Notes: generated from the letters alone by a model not told the origin. Shown: positions 50,723-60,235, counted from the stretch's first letter. The stretch is DNA of 64,000 bases from Aquipuribacter sp051216895 (GCF_051216895.1 NZ_JBPKAO010000016.1:1-64000); one strand, 5' to 3'. Program-made: numbers and translations.

Positions 50723-51981
50723 ACGGGCACCGCCTCCCGCAGCTCGGGCGCGGGGCGCGTCCGCGCCCGCGCGAACAGCACGCGCAGCGCCCGGGCCTGG
50801 CCGTCGCGGTCGAAGCGCTCCTGCACCAGGGCCCGCGCAGCCGTCGCGAGGTCGACGCGCAGCGGCTCGTCGTCCAGCAGCCGTCGCAGCGCCGCAGCCA
50901 GCTCGTGCGGGGCGTGCTCGGGCACCAGGAGGCCGGTGCGGCCGGCCACGACGGCCTCGGGCATCCCCGTGACCGGGGTGGCGACCACCGCCGTCCCCAG
51001 GGCCATCGCCTCCAGGACGACGGTGGGCAGGCCGTCGCGGTTGCCGTCCGTCCCGACGACGCAGGGGGCGGCGAACACGGCCGCGCGGGCCACGTGCTCG
51101 CGCACCTCGTCCTGGGTGCAGGCCCCGAGCAGGCGGACCCGACCGGTCAGGCCCAGCGCCTCGACCTGGGCGGCCAGGTCGTCGTGCAGGGGCCCCGAGC
51201 CGACGACGTCGCAGGTCACCGGGTCGCCGTCGGCCGCGAGCAGCGCGACGGCCCGGACCAGGTCGGACAGGCCCTTCTTCTCGACCAGGCGTCCGACGGA
51301 CACCACGTGGCGCGGGCGGCGGGCGGGCTCGCGGTAGGCGAAGGAGCGCAGGTCGATGCCGTTGTAGACCCGCACCACCCGGTCGGCGTCGGAGCCGAAG
51401 CGCTCGCGCAGGTGGGCCAGGTTGTAGTCGCTGACCGTCACCACCGCGAGGGCGTCGCGGAGCTTGTCCCGCAGGTCGTCGTCGTCCACCGAGCGGTGGA
51501 AGATGTCCTTCGCGTGCGCGGTGAACGAGTACCCGACCTGCGCCATCAGCGCGGCCAGCCGGGCGACGGTGGTGGCCACGCTGCCGAAGTGGGCGTGCAG
51601 GTGCACCAGGCCGCGGGCCCGCACCGCCGTGGCCACCTCGACGGCCTGCAGCACGTCGCGCAGGTCGTGCCGCAGCAGCTCCGGCCACAGCGCGGGCAGG
51701 CCCGGCAGGGCGTCCGCGGCGTGCGCGAGCTGCTGCCACGCCTCCCCGGCCCGCGGCGTCGAGGACGACACCCACGTCACCTCCGCCCGGACCCGGGCCA
51801 GCGCCGCGTGGAACCGTGCGTCGGCGGGGGGGCGCAGCGAGAAGACGTCGACCTGCGTACCGGCGGCCTCCTGGGCGAGCAGCTCGTCGACGACGAAGGT
51901 CTCCGAGAACCGGGGGTACATCTTGAGGACGTAGCCGACGCGGCCGGGGACGGTGGCGGGGGCGTGCTCAGACGGCGACAC
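50719..51981 (-). CDS. glycosyltransferase family 4 protein
   Basis: 420 aa GT-B fold, GTG start. Begins YVLKMYPRFSETFVVDELLAQE (FSETF motif seen in colanic/exopolysaccharide GTs), HLHAHFGSVATTVA, GYSFTAHAKDIF, VYNGIDL, SVGRLVEKKGLSDLV, VGSGPLHDDL and the E-x7-E-type GLPTVVLEAMALGTAVVATPVTGMPE. Likely retaining, nucleotide-sugar dependent. Start overlaps the upstream GT stop by 14 bp. Confidence 0.92.
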   Translation of the reverse strand: MSPSEHAPATVPGRVGYVLKMYPRFSETFVVDELLAQEAAGTQVDVFSLRPPADARFHAALARVRAEVTWVSSSTPRAGEAWQQLAHAADALPGLPALWPELLRHDLRDVLQAVEVATAVRARGLVHLHAHFGSVATTVARLAALMAQVGYSFTAHAKDIFHRSVDDDDLRDKLRDALAVVTVSDYNLAHLRERFGSDADRVVRVYNGIDLRSFAYREPARRPRHVVSVGRLVEKKGLSDLVRAVALLAADGDPVTCDVVGSGPLHDDLAAQVEALGLTGRVRLLGACTQDEVREHVARAAVFAAPCVVGTDGNRDGLPTVVLEAMALGTAVVATPVTGMPEAVVAGRTGLLVPEHAPHELAAALRRLLDDEPLRVDLATAARALVQERFDRDGQARALRVLFARARTRPAPELREAVPV

Positions 51982-53209
51982 GGTCGACCTCCTGGTCGTG
52001 GGTGGGGGTGGTGCCGGCGACGAGGTGCCGGGCGAGCGCGGGCAGCCGGGCCAGGCCGTCCAGGTCGACGACGCGACGACCGGGCAGCCGGTCCGCACCG
52101 ACGGTGCGGGCGAGCCAGTCCCCCAGCGCGGCCGGGGTGCAGTCGTCCGGGTGCAGCAGGTCGACCAGGCCCAGCCCCGCGAGCCGCTCCGCCCGCACCA
52201 TCTGCTCCAGCCGTGGCACCACGCGGGGCACGAGCAGCGCGGGCCGGGCGGCGGCGAGCACCTCGCAGACGCTGTTGTAGCCGGCCATCGACACCACGGC
52301 CGCGGCGCCGGCCACGAACTCGACCGCGTCCGGCACGAACTCCAGCAACCGGGCGGCCGGGTTGACCTCGGCCGCCGCCCGCAGCGCCCCGCGATGCTCC
52401 GGGGACATGTAGGGCCCGCTGACCGCCACGGTCTCCAACCCCTCGGGCGCCGGTGCCCGCAGGAACGCGTCCGCCAGGAGGAAGCCGTCCTGGCCACCCC
52501 CCACCAGGCACAGGGCGTACGGGTCGCGGGGCGGGCGGACGCGGGCCTGCGACCGGGTGCGGATGCGGGTGCCGTCGCCGCGCCCCCGGCCGAGGTACCC
52601 CGTGTAGGACGTCATGGCCGCGACGCGGGGTCCGAGGCGGTACTCGTGCACCGGGTCGAACACGGCCGGGTCGCCGTACACCCAGACGGCGTCGTAGCTG
52701 TCGGCCAGCACCTGCTCGGTGCGGTCGCGGTGCCACTCGGCGCGGGCCACGCCCTCCTCGTCCAGCACCTCGCGCAACCCCAGGACGACCTTGGTCGGCA
52801 GCGCGGAGCGGAGCACCCGCAGCACCCCGTCGAGCTCCTTGCCGACCCCGCGGGCCACCTTGTCGACCACGAGCAGGTCGGGCCGGAACGACAGCAGCGC
52901 GGCCGTCATCACCGCGGTGCGCAGGTCCAGGACGTCCGACAGCGGGGCGTCCAGGACCCGGCTGGTGTAGGCGCCGTGCAGGTCCTTGCCCACCGCGGGC
53001 AGCGTGAGGACCTCGGTCCGGGGCGGCAGCGGCAGCGCCGTGGCCTCCGGGGCCCCCGTCAGCAGCAGGACGTTGGTGGCGGGGTCCGCGGCGACCAGGG
53101 CGGCCGCCACGGCGATGTTGCGACGGACGTGGCCCAACCCCTGGGTGTCGTGGGAGTACAGGGCGACGCGTCGCACCTGGGCGGGGCGCGCCCGGCTCGT
53201 CTCGTCCAC
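51968..53209 (-). CDS. MurG/GT28-like glycosyltransferase
   Basis: 413 aa GT-B fold. N-terminal VALYSHDTQGLGHVRRNIAVAAAL (GHVRR loop), C-terminal Glyco_tran_28_C region LCLVGGGQDGFLLADAFL, VEFVAGAAAVVSMAGYNSVCEVLAAARPALLVPRVVPRLEQMVRAERL. The GLGHxRRN motif defines a group of actinobacterial/proteobacterial GTs of unknown product, distinct from MurG. First gene of the six-to-seven-gene operon; about 160 bp of upstream DNA carries TCTCA repeats. Confidence 0.88.
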   Translation of the reverse strand: MDETSRARPAQVRRVALYSHDTQGLGHVRRNIAVAAALVAADPATNVLLLTGAPEATALPLPPRTEVLTLPAVGKDLHGAYTSRVLDAPLSDVLDLRTAVMTAALLSFRPDLLVVDKVARGVGKELDGVLRVLRSALPTKVVLGLREVLDEEGVARAEWHRDRTEQVLADSYDAVWVYGDPAVFDPVHEYRLGPRVAAMTSYTGYLGRGRGDGTRIRTRSQARVRPPRDPYALCLVGGGQDGFLLADAFLRAPAPEGLETVAVSGPYMSPEHRGALRAAAEVNPAARLLEFVPDAVEFVAGAAAVVSMAGYNSVCEVLAAARPALLVPRVVPRLEQMVRAERLAGLGLVDLLHPDDCTPAALGDWLARTVGADRLPGRRVVDLDGLARLPALARHLVAGTTPTHDQEVDRVAV

Positions 53210-53300
53210 GAGGACTCCTCCGGCTCACGACGGGCACCCCGCTGGAACGGGGCGGCTGAACCGTCGGTGAACAGAAGATGTCCGGTCGGGGTGGGACCAG

Positions 53301-53348
53301 GATGAGCCGCGCGTGGCAGGGCTCTCATCTGCGTGAGAGACCTCTCAC
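53301..53348. promoter_or_regulatory. GATGAG/TCTCA repeat cluster upstream of the glycan operon
   Basis: GATGAG (53301), TCTCAT (53323), TGAGAG (53334) and TCTCAC (53343) occur within 48 bp in the gap between the methyltransferase gene and the glycan operon. They share the core TCTCAT/ATGAGA with the repeats at 39820-39850. May be chance or a shared OmpR-type regulon. Confidence 0.3.
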
Positions 53349-53370
53349 GGTGGGTGACCGGTCCGTCAGG

Positions 53371-54381
53371 TCAGGCCTTCACCCCGGTGACCGACACGTC
53401 GTAGAACAGCGCGTCGGGCAGGACCTTGTTGAGGACCTTGTCGACGGCGCCCAGGCGCTGCCAGCCCTTGTAGGCGAACATCGCCCAGTCCCAGCCCAGC
53501 CGGTCGGGGTTGACCGCGGCCTCGAAGGTGCGCACGGGCCAGCCCAGGACCGCCGCCAGCAGCTCCTCGGTCGCGGTGGTGACGTCGACGGCGCCGGCCC
53601 GCAGCGCGGTCCGGGCCAGGTCGCCCGGGTCGAAGGTGTGCAGGTCGACGACGGCCTCCAGCGCCGCGGCCCGGGAGGAGGAGTCGAGCTCCTCCTTGCT
53701 GCGGGCCCAGCGCGCCCGCAGCGGCGGCAGGTGCGTGATGCGGGTGGTCACCGCCCAGGTCGCCCGGCCCAGGGCGCGGGCGTACCGGTCGCCGATGACG
53801 GTCGGCTCCCCCGCGAACACGAACCGTCCGCCGGGCCGCAGGACGCGCAGGCACTCCCGCAGGCCGGCCTCGACGTCCGGCACGTGGTGCAGGACGGCGT
53901 GGCCGAGCACCAGGTCGAAGGAGGCGTCCGGGTAGGGCAGCTCGGTGATGCCCGCCTGGGCGCCCTGGACGTCGTCGTAGCCCAGGTGACGGGCGTTGCC
54001 CAGGGCGACGTCGACCATGCCCTGCGACACGTCCGTGACGACGACCTCGTCCAGCCAGCCCGCCTGCCGCAGGTTGAGCGAGAAGAACCCCGTCCCCGCG
54101 CCGATCTCCAGCGCCCGGCCCATCGGCCGGGTGACGTCCGCGGCGGCCGGACCGAGGGCGTGGGCGAACCGGTCGGACGCGAAGCTGATGCAGCGGTCGT
54201 CGAAGCTGATCGACCACTTGTCGTCGTAGGTGCCGGACTCCCAGTCGTGGTAGAGCACCTGGGCCAGGTCGGTGTCCTCCCAGGCGGCCTCGACCTCGGC
54301 CTCGCTGGCCGGGCGGACCGCCGGTGCCCCCTGCTCCTCGGGCTCGGGCCCGTCCTTCGCGTCGGGCGTCTCCTCCGCCAT
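53371..54381 (-). CDS. class I SAM-dependent methyltransferase
   Basis: 336 aa. Acidic, disordered N-terminus (~45 residues), then Methyltransf_11 fold: GRALEIGAGTGFFSLNLRQAG (SAM loop), VTDVSQGMVDVA, LPYPDASFDLVLGHAVLHHVPDVEAGLRECLRVLRPGG. C-terminal ~110 residues extend the family core (FAYKGWQRLGAVDKVLNKVLPDALFYDVSVTGVKA ends the protein in an amphipathic stretch). Substrate unknown. The stop-to-start gap from the enoyl-CoA hydratase is one base, hence co-transcribed. Confidence 0.88.
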   Translation of the reverse strand: MAEETPDAKDGPEPEEQGAPAVRPASEAEVEAAWEDTDLAQVLYHDWESGTYDDKWSISFDDRCISFASDRFAHALGPAAADVTRPMGRALEIGAGTGFFSLNLRQAGWLDEVVVTDVSQGMVDVALGNARHLGYDDVQGAQAGITELPYPDASFDLVLGHAVLHHVPDVEAGLRECLRVLRPGGRFVFAGEPTVIGDRYARALGRATWAVTTRITHLPPLRARWARSKEELDSSSRAAALEAVVDLHTFDPGDLARTALRAGAVDVTTATEELLAAVLGWPVRTFEAAVNPDRLGWDWAMFAYKGWQRLGAVDKVLNKVLPDALFYDVSVTGVKA

Positions 54382-54382
54382 C

Positions 54383-55246
54383 TCAGCGGCCCTCGAACTC
54401 GGCCTTGCCGGGCCCCCGCTCGACGAAGGAGGCCAGACCGTGCTGCGCGTCGCGGGTGCCGAACAGGGCGGCGAACAGCGCCCGCTCCAGCTGCAGCCCG
54501 GACGCCAGGTCGCCGTCCAGGCCGTGGTCGATCGCGTCCTTGGCCGCACCGATCGCGACGGCGGCGCCGTTGACGTAGCACGACACGCGAGCCCGCGCGG
54601 CCTGCTCGACCGTGCCGGGCGCGGCGACCTCGTCGACCAGGCCGAGGGCCAGGGCCTCCTCGGCGCCGACCATCCGCCCGGAGAACACCAGGTCCTTGGT
54701 CCGCGCGCTGCCGATCAGCCGGGCCAGGCGCTGGGTGCCGCCGCCGCCGGGCACCAGGCCCAGCGTGATCTCGGGCAGGCCGACCCTGGCCTCGGCGTCG
54801 ACGACCCGGAAGTCGCAGGCCAGGGCCAGCTCGAACCCGCCGCCCAGGGCGTAGCCGGTGATCGCGGCCACGGTCGGCACCGGCAGCGCGGCCAGCTCGT
54901 CCAGCGCCCCCTGCAGGTCACCGGCCAGGTGCAGCACGTCGGCCGGGCCCAGGCCGGCCATCTCCTTGATGTCGGCGCCGGCGGCGAACACCTTCGGCGA
55001 GCCGACGACGACCAGGGCCCCGACCCTGTTCCTGCGGGCGTGGCGCACCGCCTCGCGGATGCCGTCGCGGACCGCGCCGTCGATGGCGTTCATCGGCGGG
55101 CGCAGCAGGCGCAGCGTCCCGATCCGCCCGTCGGTGGAGAACGTCACGTGCTCACCGCACGCCACGCTCGACCCCGAACCGTCCGCGCGTCCCTCGACGC
55201 CGCCCGACTCGTCCCTGTCCGTACCGGTCTGCTCCGCCCGATCCAT
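54383..55246 (-). CDS. enoyl-CoA hydratase/isomerase family protein
   Basis: 287 aa crotonase fold. Oxyanion hole KVFAAGADIKEMAG and GYALGGGFELALACDFRV; catalytic Glu in RVGLPEITLGLVPGGGGTQRLARLIG. This is the canonical hydratase signature. N-terminal ~30 residues are Asp/Gly/Ser-rich and extra. Probably beta-oxidation. Divergent from glgX (45-bp gap) with a CAGACT element 7 nt before the ATG. Confidence 0.93.
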   Translation of the reverse strand: MDRAEQTGTDRDESGGVEGRADGSGSSVACGEHVTFSTDGRIGTLRLLRPPMNAIDGAVRDGIREAVRHARRNRVGALVVVGSPKVFAAGADIKEMAGLGPADVLHLAGDLQGALDELAALPVPTVAAITGYALGGGFELALACDFRVVDAEARVGLPEITLGLVPGGGGTQRLARLIGSARTKDLVFSGRMVGAEEALALGLVDEVAAPGTVEQAARARVSCYVNGAAVAIGAAKDAIDHGLDGDLASGLQLERALFAALFGTRDAQHGLASFVERGPGKAEFEGR

Positions 55247-55291
55247 GGACCCGAGTCTGCCAGCCGGGCCCCGGGTGGGCAGACTGCGCAC

Positions 55292-57562
55292 GTGGTCGAC
55301 GACGCCGTGGCGCCCCAGGTCCGCGTGACGGGTCCCGGTCGGCCGTACCCGCTGGGCTGCCGGCCCGCCGGGGACGGGGTCGACGTGGCCGTCCTGGCCG
55401 CCCACGCCGAGCGTGTCGAGCTGTGCCTGCTGGAGCGCGACCCGACGGCCACCAGCGGCTGGCGCGAGCAGCGGGTCACCCTGCCCGCCGTCACCCACGG
55501 CGTCCACCACGGGCACGTCAGCGGCGTCCGGGCCGGGCAGCGGTACGTCCTGCGCGTGCACGGGCCCTGGGACCCCGACCACGGCCAGCGGCACAACCCG
55601 GACAAGGTGCTGCTGGACCCGTACGCCCGGGTCGTCGAGGGCGCGGTCGACATGGGGCCGGCCGTCAAGGACCACGTCGTCGTCGACGGGCGACCGAGCC
55701 AGGAGCGGAGCCGCCTGGACTCGCTCGGCCACACCCCGGTCGGGGTCGTGGTCGCCGACCCCGACGTCCTCGACCACGACCGGCCGGGCCACCCCTGGGC
55801 CGCCACGGTGGTGCTGGAGACCCACGTCCGGGGCCTGACGATGCGCATGCCCGGCGTGCCGCCCGAGCTGCGCGGCACCTACGCCGGCCTGGCGCACCCG
55901 GTGGTCGTGCAGCACCTGCAGCGCCTGGGCGTCACCGCGGTCGAGCTGCTGCCGGTGCACGCCGGTTCGGCCGAGGAGCACCTCGCGTCCCGGGGGGCGG
56001 TCAACTACTGGGGCTACAACACGCTGTCGTACTTCGCGCCGGAGCCGCGCTACAGCGCCGCCGTCCGTCGTGGCGAGGACGCGGCCGCTGTGCTGGACGA
56101 GTTCCGGGACATGGTGACGGCGCTGCACGCCGCGGGCCTGGAGGTGCTGCTGGACGTCGTCTACAACCACACCTGCGAGGGCGGCGTGGGGGGTCCGACG
56201 CTGTCGTGGCGGGGGCTGGACAACGCGACGTACTACCGGACCGACGGCGGGTCCTACCGCGACGTCACGGGCACCGGCAACTCGCTGGACTCCTCCCAGC
56301 CGGAGGTGGTCCGGCTGACGCTGGACTCGCTGCGCTGGTGGGTGCAGCAGATGGGGGTCGACGGGTTCCGATTCGACCTGGCCCCCGCCCTGGCCCGGCG
56401 CGCCGACGACTCCCACGGCGTCGGTGGCTGGGACCGCGACCACCCGTTCCTCGTCGCAGTGCGCACCGACCCGGTGCTGGGCGACGTCAAGCTGGTGGCC
56501 GAGCCCTGGGACATCGGGCCCTACGGCTGGCGGACCGGGGAGTTCCCCGTCCCGTTCGTGGACTGGAACGACAAGTACCGGGACTCGGTCCGGGACTTCT
56601 GGCTGGCGGGCTCCCGCGCCGAGCTCGAGGGCCGCCCCGGCCCCGGCGTGCGCGACCTGGCCACCCGGCTCGCGGGCTCGGAGGACGTCTTCGGCCACGG
56701 ACGTCGCGGCGGGGACCGGACCGCCCTCGCGGGGGTCAACTTCATCGCCGCGCACGACGGGTTCACCCTCGCCGACCTGGTCGCCTACGACCACAAGCAC
56801 AACGAGGCGAACGGCGAGGACAACCGCGACGGCCACGGGCACAACCTGTCGTGGAACCACGGCCACGAGGGCCCCACCGAGGACGTCACGATCATCGAGT
56901 CCCGCCACCGCACCTTGCGGGCGCTGCTGGGCACGCTCGCGGTGTCGACCGGGGTGCCGATGCTGCTCGCGGGTGACGAGCTGGGCCGGACCCAGCGCGG
57001 CAACAACAACGGCTACTGCCTGGACGACGAGACGACCTGGCACGACTGGCAGCTCGCGCCGTGGCAGCGCGACCTCACCGAGACCACGGCGTTCCTGCTG
57101 CGGCTGCGCGCCGAGAACCCCGTCTTCCGGCAGGAGCGGTTCTTCGGTGCACGACCGGCTCGGCGCGCCGACGGCACCCGCGACGTGGGCTGGTTCGACG
57201 GCGACGGCGACGAGCTGTCCGAGGGCGACTGGTCCGACCCGTGGCGGCGCACGCTGCTGATGCTCCTCAACGGCGACGGCGTGCCCGAGGCCGACCGGGC
57301 CGTCTCCCCCGACGGCGCCCCGATGCGCCCGTCGTCGTTCCTGGTCGTGCTGCACGGCGGGGCGCACCCGCGAGAGGTGCAGCTGCCGGAGCCGCCGTGG
57401 GCCGAGCGGTTCCGCCGCGTCTGGTCCAGCGAGCAGCCCCGCCCGGCCTGGCCGGCCGGGCCCGGGGGTGGCGTCGGGGTCCCGCCCCGCGACGAGCTGG
57501 GCGGTTCGCGGATCAGCGTGCCCGCGCGCAGCCTGACGATCCTGCGGGCCACCCGCCCCTGA
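55292..57562 (+). CDS. glgX: glycogen debranching enzyme
   Basis: 756 aa GH13_11 isoamylase-type enzyme, GTG start. CBM48 N-terminal domain (PYPLGCRPAGDGVDVAVLAAHAERVELCL), then the TIM barrel: NYWGYNTLSYFAPEPRYS, LDVVYNHTCEGG, nucleophile region GVDGFRFDLAPALAR, acid LVAEPWDIGPYGW, NFIAAHDGFTL and LLAGDELGRTQRGNNNGYC. Hydrolyses alpha-1,6 branches after phosphorylase action. CAGACT lies 6 nt before the start. Convergent with glgP. Confidence 0.95.
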   Translation: MVDDAVAPQVRVTGPGRPYPLGCRPAGDGVDVAVLAAHAERVELCLLERDPTATSGWREQRVTLPAVTHGVHHGHVSGVRAGQRYVLRVHGPWDPDHGQRHNPDKVLLDPYARVVEGAVDMGPAVKDHVVVDGRPSQERSRLDSLGHTPVGVVVADPDVLDHDRPGHPWAATVVLETHVRGLTMRMPGVPPELRGTYAGLAHPVVVQHLQRLGVTAVELLPVHAGSAEEHLASRGAVNYWGYNTLSYFAPEPRYSAAVRRGEDAAAVLDEFRDMVTALHAAGLEVLLDVVYNHTCEGGVGGPTLSWRGLDNATYYRTDGGSYRDVTGTGNSLDSSQPEVVRLTLDSLRWWVQQMGVDGFRFDLAPALARRADDSHGVGGWDRDHPFLVAVRTDPVLGDVKLVAEPWDIGPYGWRTGEFPVPFVDWNDKYRDSVRDFWLAGSRAELEGRPGPGVRDLATRLAGSEDVFGHGRRGGDRTALAGVNFIAAHDGFTLADLVAYDHKHNEANGEDNRDGHGHNLSWNHGHEGPTEDVTIIESRHRTLRALLGTLAVSTGVPMLLAGDELGRTQRGNNNGYCLDDETTWHDWQLAPWQRDLTETTAFLLRLRAENPVFRQERFFGARPARRADGTRDVGWFDGDGDELSEGDWSDPWRRTLLMLLNGDGVPEADRAVSPDGAPMRPSSFLVVLHGGAHPREVQLPEPPWAERFRRVWSSEQPRPAWPAGPGGGVGVPPRDELGGSRISVPARSLTILRATRP

Positions 57563-57593
57563 CGCACCGGTCCTGACGCACCGGTCCTGACGC
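57559..57593. repeat. 14-bp tandem triplication after glgX
   Basis: CCTGACGCACCGGT repeated at 57559 and 57573, with a third partial copy at 57587. It duplicates the glgX stop-codon region and leads into the terminator. Confidence 0.8.
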
Positions 57594-57594
57594 A

Positions 57595-57633
57595 CGAGGG
57601 CGCCGACCGGATCGCTCCGGTCGACGCCCCTCG
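57595..57633. terminator. bidirectional terminator between glgX and glgP
   Basis: Long inverted repeat: CGAGGGCGCCGACCGG (57595-57610), loop ATCGCT, and CCGGTCGACGCCCCTCG (57617-57633), with one bulge and one mismatch. Lies between convergent stops. Confidence 0.75.
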
Positions 57634-57650
57634 CGTCCGTGCTCGCCGGC

Positions 57651-60227
57651 TCAGCCGGCGTTGGCGACCAGACCCATCTCGGCGACCGAGGCCAGCGCGG
57701 GGTGGGTCGGCAGGACCCGCACCGTGTAGCCGAACGCGCCCGTGCGACGCAGGTCGATCGTGGCCGAGAACTTGTGCCGGCCGTGCTCGTAGGTCTCGAC
57801 GTGCTCCAGCGGGGCGCTGCGGGTGTCGGTGAGCGCGTCGGCGTCGTTGACCCGGCCGTGGACCAGCTCGACGCAGACGTCCTCGGGCCGCAGCTCGCCC
57901 AGGCTGACGTAGGCGTCGACCCGCAGCGAGTCGCCGACCTGCGGGCTGTCGGCCACGTCACCGGACTCGACGTGGTCCACCCGCACCGCGTGCCAGCCAC
58001 CGGCCACGTGGTTCTTCCACGCCGCGAGCTCCTTGGCCCCGGCGTGGCCGGCCGCGGACTCCAGCGAGGCGGAGCCGCGGGCGCTGGGCGCGTAGAGCTC
58101 GTTGACGTAGTCGGCCACCATCCGGTCGGCGAGGACCTTGGGCCCGAGCGTGGCCAGCGTGTGGCGGACCATCTGCAGCCAGCGACGCGGCAGGCCGTGC
58201 TCGTCGCGGTCGTAGAACCGCGCCGCGACCGAGGTCTCGATGAGGTCGTAGAGCGCGGCCGCCTCGAGGTCGTCGCGGTGGTCGGGGTCGTCGACGCCGT
58301 CGGCGGTGGGGATCGCCCAGCCGTTCTCGCCGTCGTACCACTCGTCCCACCAGCCGTCGAGGATCGACAGGTTGAGCCCGCCGTTCAGGGCCGACTTCAT
58401 GCCGGAGGTGCCGCACGCCTCGAGCGGGCGCAGCGGGTTGTTGAGCCAGACGTCGCAGCCCGGGTACAGCGACTGCGCCATGGCGATGTCGTAGTTGGGC
58501 AGGAACGCGATCCGGTGGCGCACGTCGTGCTCGTCGGCGAACCGGATGACCTGCTGGATGAGCCGCTTGCCCTGCTCGTCGGCCGGGTGGGACTTGCCGG
58601 CGATGAGCAGCTGGACCGGCCGCGTCGGGTGCAGCAGCAGCGAGCGCAGCCGCTCCGGGTCGCGCAGCATCAGGGTGAGCCGCTTGTAGGTCGGCACGCG
58701 ACGGGCGAAGCCGATCGTCAGGACGTCGGGGTCGAACGCGTCGTCCACCCAGCGCAACTCGGCGGGCGAGGCGCCCCGACGCAGCCAGGAACGGCGGACC
58801 CGGCGGCGGGCCTCCACGACGAGCTGCTCGCGCAGCGTGCGGCGCAGCGCCCAGATCTCCTCGTCGGGGATGTTCTCCACCGACGCCCAGTCGACGGCGC
58901 CCCGGTCGGAGCCGTCGCCGTCCACGCCGCCGTGCTTCGCGATGAGGTCGACGACCCGGGTGTCGACCCAGGTCGGGTGGTGCACCCCGTTGGTGATGGA
59001 GCTGATGGGCGTCTCGGTGGGGTCGAACCCGGTGAACAGGCCCTCGAACATGTCGCGGCTGACCACGCCGTGCAGGCGGGACACGCCGTTGGCGCGCTGC
59101 GCGAGGCGCAGGCCCATCACGGCCATGTTGAACACGCTGGGGTCGCCACCGACGAAGTCCTCGGCGCCCAGGGCCAGGATCTTGTGCACGCCGAGCCCGG
59201 CGACGGCGTTGTCCCCACCGAAGTAGGTCTCGATCTGGTCGCGGCCGAACCGGTCGATGCCGGCGGGCACGGGCGTGTGGGTGGTGAACACCGTGCCGGC
59301 CCGGACGGACTCGAGCGCCTCGTCGAAGTCGAGGCCCTCCTCGACGAGCTCCCGGATCCGCTCCAGGCCCAGGAACCCGGCGTGGCCCTCGTTGGAGTGG
59401 AAGACCTCGGGCCGGGGCGAGCCGGTCAGCCGGCTGAACAGGCGCAGGGCGCGGACGCCGCCGATGCCCAGCAGCATCTCCTGCTGCAGGCGGTGCTCCT
59501 TGCTGCCGCCGTACAGGCGGTCGGTGACGGTGCGGGCGCGCTCGTCGTTCTCGGGGATGTCGGAGTCCAGCAGCAGCAGCGGGACACGACCGACCTGGGA
59601 GCGCCACACGTGCGCGTGCAGCTGGCGCCCGCCGGGCAGGCCCACGGTGACGACGCCCGGGGTGCCGTCGGCCTCGCGCAGCACCGACAGCGGCAGCCCG
59701 TCGGGGTCGAGGACGGGGTAGGTCTCCTGCTGCCAGCCGTCGCGGCTGAGCGACTGCTTGAAGTAGCCGGTCTTGTAGAACAGGCCGACGCCGACGATCG
59801 GCACGCCCAGGTCGGACGCCGACTTCAGGTGGTCGCCGGCGAGGATGCCGAGGCCGCCGGAGTACTGCGGCAGGGCCGCGGCGATGCCGAACTCGGGCGA
59901 GAAGTACGCCACCGCGGCGGGTACGTCCTGCTGGTGCTGGTACCAGCGGTCGCTGGTCAGGTACTCCTGCAGCTCGTCGGCCGCGGCCCGGACCCGGGCG
60001 ACGACGGCGGGGTCGCCAGCCAGGGCCTCCAGGTCCTCGGGCGTCAGCAGGCCCAGCAGGCGGGCCGGCTCCTCGCGCGCCTCGACCCACTTGGCGGCGT
60101 CGAGCGAGGCGAACAGCTCTCGCGTCGGCGCGTGCCAGGACCAGCGCAGGTTGAGGGCGAGGTCGCCCAGGGGGGACAGGGACTCGGGCAGGACGGTACG
60201 GACGGTGAACCGCCGGATAGCTCTCAC
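57651..60227 (-). CDS. glgP: alpha-glucan phosphorylase
   Basis: 858 aa, short-form (DUF3417-containing) GT35 phosphorylase. N-terminal LSPLGDLALNLRWSWHAPTRELF, glucan-site YFSPEFGI..LPQYSGGLGILAGDHLKSASDLG, VFHSNEGHAGFL, TTHTPVPAGIDRF, ITNGVHHPTW, PLP Lys ~611 in LEACGTSGMKSALNGG. Releases glucose-1-phosphate from storage glucan or maltodextrin. GTG start; the -10 TACGCT 8 nt upstream lies inside a perfect palindrome, so repression by a LacI-type regulator is likely. Confidence 0.95.
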   Translation of the reverse strand: MRAIRRFTVRTVLPESLSPLGDLALNLRWSWHAPTRELFASLDAAKWVEAREEPARLLGLLTPEDLEALAGDPAVVARVRAAADELQEYLTSDRWYQHQQDVPAAVAYFSPEFGIAAALPQYSGGLGILAGDHLKSASDLGVPIVGVGLFYKTGYFKQSLSRDGWQQETYPVLDPDGLPLSVLREADGTPGVVTVGLPGGRQLHAHVWRSQVGRVPLLLLDSDIPENDERARTVTDRLYGGSKEHRLQQEMLLGIGGVRALRLFSRLTGSPRPEVFHSNEGHAGFLGLERIRELVEEGLDFDEALESVRAGTVFTTHTPVPAGIDRFGRDQIETYFGGDNAVAGLGVHKILALGAEDFVGGDPSVFNMAVMGLRLAQRANGVSRLHGVVSRDMFEGLFTGFDPTETPISSITNGVHHPTWVDTRVVDLIAKHGGVDGDGSDRGAVDWASVENIPDEEIWALRRTLREQLVVEARRRVRRSWLRRGASPAELRWVDDAFDPDVLTIGFARRVPTYKRLTLMLRDPERLRSLLLHPTRPVQLLIAGKSHPADEQGKRLIQQVIRFADEHDVRHRIAFLPNYDIAMAQSLYPGCDVWLNNPLRPLEACGTSGMKSALNGGLNLSILDGWWDEWYDGENGWAIPTADGVDDPDHRDDLEAAALYDLIETSVAARFYDRDEHGLPRRWLQMVRHTLATLGPKVLADRMVADYVNELYAPSARGSASLESAAGHAGAKELAAWKNHVAGGWHAVRVDHVESGDVADSPQVGDSLRVDAYVSLGELRPEDVCVELVHGRVNDADALTDTRSAPLEHVETYEHGRHKFSATIDLRRTGAFGYTVRVLPTHPALASVAEMGLVANAG

Positions 60228-60235
60228 GTCACAGG

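Noticed and set aside
55247..58000. Long minus-strand open frame extending the enoyl-CoA hydratase upstream
   Set aside because: It is antisense to glgX, with Arg/Gly/Val-biased composition; the hydratase fold begins near 55246 next to a -10-like element.
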